Counted from the stretch's first letter, positions 8,117 through 15,791 are shown. The stretch is DNA of 16,487 nt from Eubacterium sp. (GCA_003520145.1 DOVJ01000178.1:1-16487), one strand, 5' to 3'. A program made the numbers and translations. Notes: generated by a model not told the origin, from the letters alone.

Positions 8117-8535
8117 TAGATGACTACCTTTACAAATTGTTTGATATATTCAGGAAGTGACTCCATGCTTTCTGATAAACTGAGTGTCATATCCACTTTA
8201 TAATTCTTGCTGATAGAATCAAGAACCTTAAAGAGGTTTTCTATATTGTCAATATTAGACTTTGATATATCGTAGAAACCATCAAAGAATATATCTGATA
8301 CATCATGATCTGCCGACAACAAACCATATATAAAACCTACAAATCCATCCTGTGATGTGATTGGAAAATCAGAGATATTTACAAGTCTGATTCTCCTGTC
8401 AAGATCGTATATATGACTGGCATCCTTATCAAGATAAACAACTGAACCAAGTGCTCTGTTGATACAAGCATTTGCTGTGCCGATGATTATCTTAGTCTTT
8501 CCTTCGCCTTTTCTTCCAAGTATGATATTGATCAT
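8116..8535 (-). CDS. Small P-loop NTPase, function unknown
   Basis: A 139-residue protein opening with strand MINIILG and a canonical Walker A GRKGEGKT at residues 7-14. A hydrophobic strand ending in Asp (SDIFFDGF, about 80-87) is a plausible Walker B. No sensor, dimerisation or DNA-binding part is visible, and the protein is short compared with MinD/ParA or PilT-type ATPases, so I do not assign it to either. It may be a minimal ATP/GTP switch for the coupled HlyD-like membrane protein: its stop and that gene's start share a base (TAATG). AAAAGGAG lies 6 bases before the ATG at 8535, and the carboxypeptidase gene ends 3 bases upstream. It is a real gene judging by operon position, binding site and motif. 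Confidence 0.7.
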   Translation of the reverse strand: MINIILGRKGEGKTKIIIGTANACINRALGSVVYLDKDASHIYDLDRRIRLVNISDFPITSQDGFVGFIYGLLSADHDVSDIFFDGFYDISKSNIDNIENLFKVLDSISKNYKVDMTLSLSESMESLPEYIKQFVKVVI

Positions 8536-8538
8536 GAA

Positions 8539-9516
8539 TTACTCCTTTTCCAGCTTCATAAGCTTGCTTGTGGACTCATATACAGCAGTACCCGAAGAAG
8601 CATTGAGTACGACTGATATGAATTTGTCATCGCTTGGATTTGAAGAATAGATAACAAGACATCTGCCTGCTAATTCTTCATATCCTGTTTTACCGCCTAT
8701 AACTGTTATGTCCTTTGGTGCCTGTGCCTGATTCAAAAAGAATTTGTTAGTTGGATAAACACTTCTCTTGCGTGAAACACCCGAATCAGTAACATAATTA
8801 AATACGAATTCTCTTGTCTGGATGTACTTTAAGAATTCTGTTTCCTTAACTGCCGCATTCATGATCAGATAGAGATCATAAGCAGTTGTATAATGGTCCT
8901 CTTCAAAGAGACCATGTGGATTGCAAAAATGTGAATGAGTAGCGCCAAGTGCCTTCGCCTCCTTATTCATCAGCTCAACAAAAGCATCAACACTTCCTGC
9001 TATATTCTCGGCTACGATCATAGCTGCATCATTACCTGATTCTAACATCATGCAATACATGACCTGTTCAAGAGTAATCTTATCTCCTTTGTATATGCCC
9101 GAAAGTTTGGCGCCATAAGGCATATCTGATGTAAAATCGCTTACCTTTGCTTCTTTTTGAAAGTCGATATTATATAATCTTCCGTATTTGATGGCACATA
9201 GACATGTAAGAATCTTAGTAGTACTTGCCGGATACATTTTTTCAAAAGCATTCTTTGAAAAAAGAACTTCATTATCTGTGACATTGTATATCAAAGCGGC
9301 TTTGCCATCAATTGTTGTATCTTTGTTATCATAATCAAGATCCGGATCAACAACAACAAGTTCAGATCCTAAGAGATTCTTGAATTCAGTATTAAACGAA
9401 GCATTCTTATTGTATGTTACATCTGTAGCAGATCTGTAAGTGACCTTGCTCTTGCATCCTATAAGCGTAAGAACGAGAAGCAGAGCAATAATCCTTAGCG
9501 ATATGCGTCTCTCCAT
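8539..9516 (-). CDS. D-alanyl-D-alanine carboxypeptidase, lipoprotein form (PBP5/DacF family)
   Basis: Serine peptidase (S11 family) that removes the terminal D-Ala from peptidoglycan pentapeptides outside the membrane. The 325 residues carry all three penicillin-binding motifs: STTK at 98-101 (nucleophile Ser98), SGN at 160-162 and KTG at 276-278 (GGKTGYE). The N-terminus is a lipoprotein signal peptide, with hydrophobic residues 8-19 and lipobox LIGC, so Cys21 should be lipidated after LspA cleavage. The C-terminal amphipathic anchor domain of classical PBP5 is absent, so the lipid probably replaces it. GAGGAG lies 7 bases before the ATG at 9516; the start overlaps mgsA by 22 bases. It follows rodA-mgsA, which fits a wall-synthesis role. 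Confidence 0.92.
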   Translation of the reverse strand: MERRISLRIIALLLVLTLIGCKSKVTYRSATDVTYNKNASFNTEFKNLLGSELVVVDPDLDYDNKDTTIDGKAALIYNVTDNEVLFSKNAFEKMYPASTTKILTCLCAIKYGRLYNIDFQKEAKVSDFTSDMPYGAKLSGIYKGDKITLEQVMYCMMLESGNDAAMIVAENIAGSVDAFVELMNKEAKALGATHSHFCNPHGLFEEDHYTTAYDLYLIMNAAVKETEFLKYIQTREFVFNYVTDSGVSRKRSVYPTNKFFLNQAQAPKDITVIGGKTGYEELAGRCLVIYSSNPSDDKFISVVLNASSGTAVYESTSKLMKLEKE

Positions 9517-9890
9517 TCCAAATCTCCTCTTTCTAGTGCTTTTATAAGTAATTCAGCTGTTGCTATGTTAGTAGCAAGCGGGATATTATGCATATCGCAT
9601 AGAGCAAATATCTTGCTGCAATCAGGATCGTAAGCAGATGTTGTGAGCGGATCTCTGAAGAAGAAGACAAGATCGATCTGATTTGCTTCAATCTGTGAAG
9701 ATAACTGCTGTTCACCGCCTAAGTGACCTGCGAGGTATTTGTGAATATTAAGGTTGGTGATTTCTTCTATACGCTGACCTGTTGTCCCAGTTGCATATAA
9801 TTCATGATGACACAGAATTCCCCTGTAAGCAATACAAAAATTCTGCATCAGATTCTTCTTTGCATCATGTGCTATCAAACCTATATTCAT
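9495..9890 (-). CDS. mgsA: Methylglyoxal synthase with substituted active-site positions
   Basis: Converts dihydroxyacetone phosphate to methylglyoxal and phosphate, a bypass of lower glycolysis. The 131 residues match the family throughout: IGLIAHD (His8, Asp9), ATGTTG phosphate-binding loop (33-38), LGGEQQ (58-62), FFRDPL (Asp80), DPD (Asp90) and IPLATN. Compared with E. coli MgsA from memory, the catalytic base Asp71 corresponds to Glu60 here, and His98 to Tyr87; Asp101, Asp91, His19 and Asp20 are kept. Both codons were rechecked in the DNA. Activity is therefore likely but may be altered. The gene follows rodA by 12 bases with AGGGAGG 4-5 bases before the ATG. The rodA-mgsA neighbourhood is common in Clostridia. 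Confidence 0.92.
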   Translation of the reverse strand: MNIGLIAHDAKKNLMQNFCIAYRGILCHHELYATGTTGQRIEEITNLNIHKYLAGHLGGEQQLSSQIEANQIDLVFFFRDPLTTSAYDPDCSKIFALCDMHNIPLATNIATAELLIKALERGDLEWRDAYR

Positions 9891-9902
9891 ATTATCCTCC
9901 CT

Positions 9903-11042
9903 TTATGACTCTTTTTTACCTCTATTAAGACTAACATTAAGTACCATGCCTATTCCACCGTATAAAGCGACGATAGAAGTCAGTCCATAACTTAAGAAAG
10001 GTAAAGACACACCCGTATTGGGCAATATCTCAGTAGCAACACCGATATTGATGAACGTCTGCATACCAATCCAACTTGCAACACCCATACATATAAGTTT
10101 TCCGAAGAAATCCTTAGCTGTCAGCCCAGTAATTATGCACAATACAACAATTATAAACAAAAGCGAGATACAAACAGCAAGACCGATAAAGCCTAACTCT
10201 TCACCTATAACAGCACTTATAAAATCCGTGTGCGGTTCAGGCAAAAATCCTGCGTTCTTGACACTTGAAGGGTCGTTGTTGTTGAGTCCCTTACCATAGA
10301 GCTTTCCACTTCCTATAGCGAGAACTGAATTATCCTGCTGATAACGATCATCCGAATAATCCTGAGGCTTGATAAATGCCATAATTCTATCTCTCTGATA
10401 CGGCTTGATAAGACTTTTGTCATTAAGTCCCGGCTGGCTGATATATATATACAAACCTGCTAACAACGGAATCAAAACTGCTACTGCAGTCAGAATATAT
10501 CTGTATGAAAGTCCTGCGCAATATATGAGTGTAAATGCTATGGTAGCCGTAAGTATAGTGGTTGACAAATCAGGCTCTGCAAGTATGAGCAAAAGATGCA
10601 TACCACACAGGATTGCATATAGTGCCAGAAACTTCAATTTGTTAACCTGCTTTATACAGACTGTCAAAAGCTTGGCTAAGAAGAATATAAGCAAGGCTTT
10701 TGCAACCTCTGATGGCTGAAAAGACAAACCACCGCCTATACTTATCCATCTCTTTGCACCCATGTGATTATCGCCCTTAACTATAACAAGAGCAAGTAAA
10801 AGCAAATCGAATATATATATACCCCAATAATACTTACCCAAAAAGTTATAATCCACGAGCGCCATAAATGTCATACCGGCCACTCCTATGATTACACCGA
10901 GCAGCTGTTTTTTACCATGTCCTCCTCCCATACTTGCACTGTCTACAACCTTAATGCCTATGTAGGATAAAGCAAGAACAGCCATGATGAGAAGAACGTT
11001 GAGTCTTTTGTAATTATAGCTTTTTAATCGCTTGATTATCAT
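9903..11042 (-). CDS. rodA: RodA, SEDS-family peptidoglycan glycosyltransferase
   Basis: Polytopic membrane enzyme that polymerises lipid II into glycan strands during cell elongation, working with a class B penicillin-binding protein (not in this window). The 379 residues give about ten hydrophobic segments. SEDS marks include KRWISIGGGLSFQPSEVAKA near residue 100, EPDLSTT near 155, YQRDRIMAF near 213, GSGKLYGKG near 245, LPEPHTDFISAVIGEELGF near 270 and the C-terminal GVSLPFLSYGLTS with GGIGMVLN. Length is typical. The start is 2 bases after the minE stop, and no Shine-Dalgarno sequence is visible, so translational coupling to minE is likely. FtsW or SpoVE cannot be excluded by motifs alone, but the min/mgsA neighbourhood favours RodA. 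Confidence 0.92.
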   Translation of the reverse strand: MIIKRLKSYNYKRLNVLLIMAVLALSYIGIKVVDSASMGGGHGKKQLLGVIIGVAGMTFMALVDYNFLGKYYWGIYIFDLLLLALVIVKGDNHMGAKRWISIGGGLSFQPSEVAKALLIFFLAKLLTVCIKQVNKLKFLALYAILCGMHLLLILAEPDLSTTILTATIAFTLIYCAGLSYRYILTAVAVLIPLLAGLYIYISQPGLNDKSLIKPYQRDRIMAFIKPQDYSDDRYQQDNSVLAIGSGKLYGKGLNNNDPSSVKNAGFLPEPHTDFISAVIGEELGFIGLAVCISLLFIIVVLCIITGLTAKDFFGKLICMGVASWIGMQTFINIGVATEILPNTGVSLPFLSYGLTSIVALYGGIGMVLNVSLNRGKKES

Positions 11043-11044
11043 AT

Positions 11045-11329
11045 CTATTTGGTGTTTTTCTTAAGCTCTTTTATCGGAATATTGGCAAAAAGAGCAGGAC
11101 CTGAACCAACCTCTGAATCACCAGATTCCGAATTGTTAGTGATTTGTATATCCAATGCATCTGTATCGATATCCATGTACTTGGATATAACAGCTATAAT
11201 ATCATTCTTGATCTTTTCCATAATTTCAGGAGAGCATGCAGCTCTGTCTGAAACGAGGAGAAACTTTAATCTGTCTTTGGCAACACTGCTACTGGCAGGT
11301 TTTCTTTTAAATAAATCCAAAAAGTTCAT
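11045..11329 (-). CDS. minE: Cell division topological specificity factor MinE
   Basis: MinE stimulates the ATPase of MinD at the membrane, which sets up pole-to-pole oscillation and leaves mid-cell free for FtsZ. The 94 residues begin with the membrane-binding and MinD-interacting part (MNFLDLFKRK, then KDRLKFLLVSDRA at about 19-31), followed by the dimerisation domain (EIMEKIKNDIIAVISKYM, then LDIQI). Length is normal. It lies 18 bases after minD with GAGGAG about 9 bases before the ATG at 11329, and 2 bases before rodA. MinE is present although DivIVA is encoded further down the same gene train, so both topological systems coexist. Confidence 0.95.
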   Translation of the reverse strand: MNFLDLFKRKPASSSVAKDRLKFLLVSDRAACSPEIMEKIKNDIIAVISKYMDIDTDALDIQITNNSESGDSEVGSGPALFANIPIKELKKNTK

Positions 11330-11347
11330 ATCATTACTCTCCTCTCT

Positions 11348-12148
11348 TTACTGCTTGTTTTTATTACCGAAGAGACCAGTGATTTTTTGGATGAAAGTCT
11401 TCTTTGGAGTGAGATCGAGGAATGGAACCTCTTCACCTAAGATTCTCTTAACAATATTGGAATAAGCCTGACCAGCAAGTGTATCGCCACCTACCAAAGG
11501 TTCACCTTTGTTAGTAGCAACGATGATATTGCTATCATCAGGAACGATACCGATTATGTTGATAGAAAGAATATCATTAACATCGTCGATAGATAACATA
11601 TCATTAGCCTGTACCATGTTCATACGGATACGGTTAACGATAAGATCAGTCTTCTTCATCTCGTTAGCTTCCAGAAGACCTATGATCCTATCAGCATCTC
11701 TTATAGCTGATACCTCAGGTGTTGTAACAATAAGAGCTCTGTCTGCAGCTACGATAGCATTCTTAAAGCCCTGCTCTATACCTGCAGGACAATCGATGAT
11801 GATATATTCAAAATCCTTCTTGAGTTCTTCAACAACCTTTTCCATATCATCTTCTGTTATAGAATTCTTATCTTTTGTCTGACTTGTTGGAAGCAAGCAG
11901 AGATTAGGATGATGCTTATCCTTGATAAGAGCCTGCTTCATCTTACACTTGCCCTCAAGATAATCAACAAGATTATATACGATTCTGTTTTCAAGACCAA
12001 GAACAAGATCAAGATTTCTAAGACCTGTATCGGCATCCACAAGAACCACCTGCTTGCCCTGCATAGCAAGACCAGTACCTATATTAGCTGATGTAGTGGT
12101 TTTTCCAACGCCACCTTTACCAGATGTTACAACGATTACTTCGCTCAT
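11348..12148 (-). CDS. minD: Septum site-determining ATPase MinD
   Basis: ParA/MinD-type ATPase that binds membrane as an ATP dimer and recruits the division inhibitor MinC. The 266 residues contain the deviant Walker A KGGVGKT at 11-17 with signature Lys11, switch DADTGLRNLD near 39-48, a Walker B-like IIIDCPAG near 114-121, and a basic amphipathic C-terminal helix (FIQKITGLFGNKNK) that serves as membrane-targeting sequence. The ATG at 12148 is chosen because GGAGG ends 5 bases upstream; the longer frame would start at a TTG inside that binding site. The gene is first after a strong promoter at 12183-12211. minC, usually adjacent in Clostridia, is not in this window. Confidence 0.96.
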   Translation of the reverse strand: MSEVIVVTSGKGGVGKTTTSANIGTGLAMQGKQVVLVDADTGLRNLDLVLGLENRIVYNLVDYLEGKCKMKQALIKDKHHPNLCLLPTSQTKDKNSITEDDMEKVVEELKKDFEYIIIDCPAGIEQGFKNAIVAADRALIVTTPEVSAIRDADRIIGLLEANEMKKTDLIVNRIRMNMVQANDMLSIDDVNDILSINIIGIVPDDSNIIVATNKGEPLVGGDTLAGQAYSNIVKRILGEEVPFLDLTPKKTFIQKITGLFGNKNKQ

Positions 12149-12153
12149 TTTAT

Positions 12154-12158
12154 CCTCC
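12154..12158 (-). promoter_or_regulatory. Ribosome binding site that fixes the minD start
   Basis: GGAGG on the minus strand, 5 bases before the ATG at 12148. It overlaps the alternative TTG start (12160-12158), which rules out the 4-codon longer form of MinD. Confidence 0.85.
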
Positions 12159-12182
12159 AATATTATTACTTCATATTCAATT

Positions 12183-12211
12183 ATTCTATCATAAAACCAT
12201 CAATTAGTCAA
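12183..12211 (-). promoter_or_regulatory. Sigma-A-type promoter of the minD operon
   Basis: On the minus strand, TTGACT (12211-12206) and TAGAAT (12188-12183) are separated by exactly 17 bases, and a TG two bases before the -10 element makes it an extended -10. The predicted start of transcription is near 12176, giving a leader of about 28 bases before the minD ATG. It fills the only sizeable gap (66 bases) between minD and the PAP2 gene. No terminator hairpin lies in that gap, so read-through from lepA-hemW-PAP2 is also expected. Confidence 0.75.
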
Positions 12212-12214
12212 TTA

Positions 12215-12754
12215 TTACTTGCTTCTTGCTGCTGTTACCTTCTTAACGATAAAAAGCGAAACGACGGCACTTGCGGCACCAATCATAATACCGGCAATAA
12301 CATCCGTAGGATAATGAACACCTACATAAAGTCTTGAAAAACAGATCAATAGTCCGAATATAAGTGCCGGTATGCCATAACGCTTAGGCATAGTCAAAAA
12401 CATACTCAAAGAAGCTGCAATAGAAGCCGTCGAGTGACCTGAAGGGAAAGAAAAATCCTTCTGAGGACCTATTATACATATCAGGTCATCTATAGTTACA
12501 TAAGGTCTCGGTCTTGCAATCCAGTTTTTAAGTATAACATTGGTGATTATGGCACCGATTGTAAGTGCAATAAGCATACCCAAACCTGTTTTTCTGAATT
12601 TCTTAGTGATCAAAAGAATAACAGCAAGACCAATCCAAAAAAGTCCCGCATCACCGAATTTGGTTATGAACTTCATGATATTATCCATAACCGGTGTTCT
12701 TATGCTTTGCAGATAGAGAAGAAAGTCCCTATCAAAGCTCAACATTGAAAGCAT
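12215..12754 (-). CDS. PAP2-family membrane phosphatase
   Basis: Membrane phosphatase of the phosphatidic-acid-phosphatase type 2 superfamily. The 179 residues have about five or six hydrophobic segments and the complete three-part active site: Lys76...Arg83-Pro84 (KNWIARPRP), PSGH at 104-107, and Ser140-Arg141...His147...Asp151 (SRLYVGVHYPTD), with His107 and His147 as expected catalytic residues. Likely substrates are undecaprenyl pyrophosphate (BacA-independent carrier recycling) or phosphatidate/phosphatidylglycerol phosphate; the sequence does not decide. AAGGAGG lies 4 bases before the ATG at 12754; a second ATG three codons later is possible. hemW ends 9 bases upstream, and the minD promoter follows. 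Confidence 0.9.
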   Translation of the reverse strand: MLSMLSFDRDFLLYLQSIRTPVMDNIMKFITKFGDAGLFWIGLAVILLITKKFRKTGLGMLIALTIGAIITNVILKNWIARPRPYVTIDDLICIIGPQKDFSFPSGHSTASIAASLSMFLTMPKRYGIPALIFGLLICFSRLYVGVHYPTDVIAGIMIGAASAVVSLFIVKKVTAARSK

Positions 12755-12763
12755 ATATCCTCC

Positions 12764-13906
12764 TTACATGTATTCACACATTATAGTATTTGATATTAGT
12801 AGTCCCTTATCGTTTAGATATACACTCTTACCGTCATCCACCATGTAGCCTAAGCCAGTATATTTGGCATGAATCTCACCATACACGTCATCAAGCTGTA
12901 TACCGAAACTCTCGTAAAAATGTTTCTTATCGACCCCATGAGTTGTCCGAAGTCCAAGAAACATGCACTCTGCCATCGCATCCTCACGAGTCAAGTACTC
13001 TTCTTCAAAGACAGGCAGTTTGCCATCGTCGATAAGCTGTATGTAATCACTCATAACAGAAGTGTTAGTCATACGCACATCATCTATAAGAGAAGCTGCC
13101 GCAAGTCCTACACCTATATAGTTCTTCCGCGTCCAATAAGACATATTGTGTATGCACTCTTTTCCTTCTATGGCATAATTAGAAATCTCATATCTATGCA
13201 TGCCGTATTCTTTGATGCGCGTAAGGACAAGTCCCTGCATACTAACTATCTCATCTTCGCTTGGAAATGTATATCTGTCACGATTCTCATATAGATAAGT
13301 TCCCTCTTCAAGAATCAATGAGTAAGCTGACAGATGTGTTACACCACTGTCTAATATCCCATCAAGCGACCTATGAAAGCTTTCTATGCTCTGATTCGGA
13401 AGTCCGTACATGAGGTCAGCATTGATATTAGTAAACCCCACACTTTCAGCCATAGCTATAGAATCAAGTGCAGTCTTTGAATCATGAATCCTGCCGATAA
13501 GTCTTAATTCATCATCATTAAGAGACTGTACACCAAAGCTTATCCTGTTTATACCACATTTTTTAAGTGCATGAAGCATAGAGATACTTACTTGTCCTGG
13601 ATTACACTCAATCGTTATCTCTATATCACCTATATCAACTAACGAGCGTATATAAGCCATGATATCTTCGATATGAGCAACCGGAAGAACGCTTGGCGAG
13701 CCTCCTCCCATGAAGATGGATGTGATGATATCATCAGGCTTAAGCTTCATGGAAAGCTCTTTTTTTAGATATTCCACATACCTGTCTATAACTTTGCTAT
13801 CAGAAACTGAAGAAACAAAGTCACAATACAGACAACGCCTTGCGCAAAAAGGTATATGTATATATAACCCGTATGATCTATGATTATTCATATCAGTTTT
13901 CATCAT
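12764..13906 (-). CDS. hemW: HemW-type radical SAM protein (coproporphyrinogen oxidase-like)
   Basis: Radical SAM protein of the HemN/HemW group. The cluster motif CARRCLYC (Cys21, Cys25, Cys28 from the 13906 start) is CX3CX2C without the fourth Cys of true HemN (CX2CXC), which fits HemW, a heme-handling protein rather than an oxidase. Other marks are FMGGGSPS, ECNPGQ, GINRISFGVQSLND and NADLMYGLP, plus a HemN C-terminal region. About 380 residues is normal. Starts at 13906, 13903 and 13891 are all possible: none has a strong binding site, and the last (one base after the lepA stop, TGATATG) matches the usual short N-terminus best. The lepA-hemW order is widely conserved in Firmicutes. Confidence 0.92.
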   Translation of the reverse strand: MMKTDMNNHRSYGLYIHIPFCARRCLYCDFVSSVSDSKVIDRYVEYLKKELSMKLKPDDIITSIFMGGGSPSVLPVAHIEDIMAYIRSLVDIGDIEITIECNPGQVSISMLHALKKCGINRISFGVQSLNDDELRLIGRIHDSKTALDSIAMAESVGFTNINADLMYGLPNQSIESFHRSLDGILDSGVTHLSAYSLILEEGTYLYENRDRYTFPSEDEIVSMQGLVLTRIKEYGMHRYEISNYAIEGKECIHNMSYWTRKNYIGVGLAAASLIDDVRMTNTSVMSDYIQLIDDGKLPVFEEEYLTREDAMAECMFLGLRTTHGVDKKHFYESFGIQLDDVYGEIHAKYTGLGYMVDDGKSVYLNDKGLLISNTIMCEYM

Positions 13907-15710
13907 CAAGTTTCAGGATGCTCATAAATGCCTGCTGTGGCACCTCAACATTACCAAACTGCCTCATTCGCTTCTTGCCTTCCTTCTGCTTTTCAAGAAG
14001 CTTCTTCTTACGTGATATATCACCGCCGTAACATTTGGCAAGAACATCTTTTCGCATGGCTTTAACTGTTTCTCTGGCTATGATCTTACCGCCTATGGCA
14101 GCCTGAATAGGGATCTCAAAAAGCTGTCTTGGAATCTCATCCTTAAGCTTCTCGCACATTCTTCTTCCCTTACTGTAAGCGGAATCAGCATGAACGATGA
14201 ACGAAAGCGCATCTATGTCTTCGTGGTTGATGAGTATATCAAGCTTAACAAGGCTAGACTTCTGATAGCCCTTAAGCTCATAATCAAATGAAGCATAACC
14301 TCTTGATCTGCTCTTAAGCGCATCGAAGAAATCATAGATGATCTCATTCAGCGGAAGGACATACTTGAGAAGAACACGATTTTCCTCGATGTATTCCATG
14401 CTGACATAAGTACCTCTTCTATTCTGGCATAATTCCATGATAGAACCGACATATTCTTTAAGGACCATGATCTCAGCATCTACAACAGGTTCCTCCATAT
14501 AGTCTATCTCACTCGGATCCGGCAGATTAGACGGATTGGTAAGTTCTATAACCTCTGAATTAGTCTTGTGAATCTTATATATAACACCAGGAGCAGTTGT
14601 AACCAGATCAAGATTATATTCGCGCTCAAGTCTTTCTTGTATGATCTCAAGATGAAGAAGACCTAAGAAACCACATCTGAATCCAAAGCCAAGCGCGACA
14701 GAAGTCTCAGGCTCGTAGAAAAGCGACGCGTCGTTAAGAACGAGCTTTTCAAGAGCATCCTTCAGATCTCCGTACTTGGCACCATCTGCAGGATATATAC
14801 CACAGTAAACCATAGGGTTTACCTTCTTATAACCAGGAAGAGGTTCATCCGCAAGATTGTCATTATCCATGACAGTATCGCCAACCTGCGTATCCTTAAC
14901 GTTCTTGATGCTTGCAGTTATATAACCTACCATACCTGCTTTAAGCTCATCACAAGGTATGAATCTGCCTGCGCCAAAGTATCCGACTTCCACAACATCC
15001 GCAACAGCACCGGTTGCATACATGCGGATCTTCGTGCCCTTAGAAACCGTTCCGTCTTTGATTCTGCAAAATACTATGGTACCCTTATATGCATCATAGA
15101 GTGAATCGAATATGAGCGCCTTCAAAGGTGCATCTGCATCTCCGGTAGGTGCTGGAATCTTATGAACGATAGCTTCAAGAACATCCTCGATATTGATTCC
15201 GTTCTTTGCTGATATAAGAGGTGCATCCTGGGCTTCTATACCTATTACATCCTCTATTTCGTTGATAACCTTTTGTGGATCTGCACTCGGAAGATCGATC
15301 TTGTTGATAACAGGTATAACATCCAGATCATGCTCAAGCGCAAGATATACATTGGCAAGAGTCTGCGCTTCTATACCCTGGGCAGCGTCTACGACAAGTA
15401 CAGCACCATCACACGCCGCAAGACTTCTGGAAACCTCATAATTAAAATCCACATGACCAGGAGTATCGATGAGGTTAAATATATATTCGTTGCCATCTTT
15501 AGCCTCATATACTATTCTAACAGTCTGGGCCTTGATAGTTATACCTCTTTCTCTCTCGATATCCATGTTGTCAAGAATCTGATCCTGCATCTCTCTTTTG
15601 GTAAGAAGACCGGTTTTCTCGATGATTCTGTCCGCTAAAGTGGATTTGCCGTGATCGATATGTGCGATTATACAAAAATTCCTTATTTTGCTCTGATCGT
15701 AATTATTCAT
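13893..15710 (-). CDS. lepA: Elongation factor 4 (LepA), ribosome-associated GTPase
   Basis: Translational GTPase that binds the ribosome and affects back-translocation, initiation or assembly. The 605 residues match LepA length (about 600). GTPase motifs: G1 AHIDHGKST at 16-24, G2 region RGITIKAQTV, G3 DTPGHVDF, G4 NKIDLP and a G5-like SAKNG. The LepA-specific C-terminal domain is present (AYSKGRRMCEKLKDEIPRQ, IAARE-type IIARETVKAMRKDVLAKCYG, GDISRKKKLLEKQKEGKKRM). AAGGA lies about 8 bases before the ATG at 15710. It is the first gene of the leftward train and is preceded by an extended -10 promoter at 15763-15791. Confidence 0.97.
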   Translation of the reverse strand: MNNYDQSKIRNFCIIAHIDHGKSTLADRIIEKTGLLTKREMQDQILDNMDIERERGITIKAQTVRIVYEAKDGNEYIFNLIDTPGHVDFNYEVSRSLAACDGAVLVVDAAQGIEAQTLANVYLALEHDLDVIPVINKIDLPSADPQKVINEIEDVIGIEAQDAPLISAKNGINIEDVLEAIVHKIPAPTGDADAPLKALIFDSLYDAYKGTIVFCRIKDGTVSKGTKIRMYATGAVADVVEVGYFGAGRFIPCDELKAGMVGYITASIKNVKDTQVGDTVMDNDNLADEPLPGYKKVNPMVYCGIYPADGAKYGDLKDALEKLVLNDASLFYEPETSVALGFGFRCGFLGLLHLEIIQERLEREYNLDLVTTAPGVIYKIHKTNSEVIELTNPSNLPDPSEIDYMEEPVVDAEIMVLKEYVGSIMELCQNRRGTYVSMEYIEENRVLLKYVLPLNEIIYDFFDALKSRSRGYASFDYELKGYQKSSLVKLDILINHEDIDALSFIVHADSAYSKGRRMCEKLKDEIPRQLFEIPIQAAIGGKIIARETVKAMRKDVLAKCYGGDISRKKKLLEKQKEGKKRMRQFGNVEVPQQAFMSILKLDDEN

Positions 15711-15741
15711 GAATTAATCCTTATAATACTAATATTTGCTC

Positions 15742-15770
15742 TTGACATCGCAATATTCATATATTATAAC
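15742..15770 (+). promoter_or_regulatory. Distal rpsT promoter (P1)
   Basis: TTGACA at 15742-15747 and TATAAC at 15765-15770, 17 bases apart, pointing right toward rpsT. Predicted transcription start is about 15777, giving a leader of roughly 170 bases. Its -10 bases are shared with the opposing lepA -10 element (15763-15768), so both cannot be occupied together. Confidence 0.55.
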
Positions 15771-15791
15771 ATAAACAGAGTGATTTGACTA
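15763..15791 (-). promoter_or_regulatory. Promoter of the lepA-hemW-PAP2 operon
   Basis: On the minus strand a consensus TATAAT (15768-15763) preceded by TGT forms an extended -10; the -35 match TAGTCA (15791-15786, 4 of 6) is 17 bases upstream. The predicted start of transcription near 15756 leaves about 45 bases before the lepA ATG. The extended -10 makes the weak -35 tolerable. Confidence 0.6.

Noticed and set aside
8116..8535. Calling the small NTPase a PilT or MinD homologue
   Set aside because: Only the Walker A and a possible Walker B are visible; the length and the absence of other motifs do not support either family.
11049..11465. Rightward 138-codon frame across minE and minD
   Set aside because: It is the complement of two clearly identified genes and has no ribosome binding site or family match.
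12149..12160. Four-codon N-terminal extension of MinD
   Set aside because: It would start at a TTG that lies inside the GGAGG binding site of the ATG at 12148.
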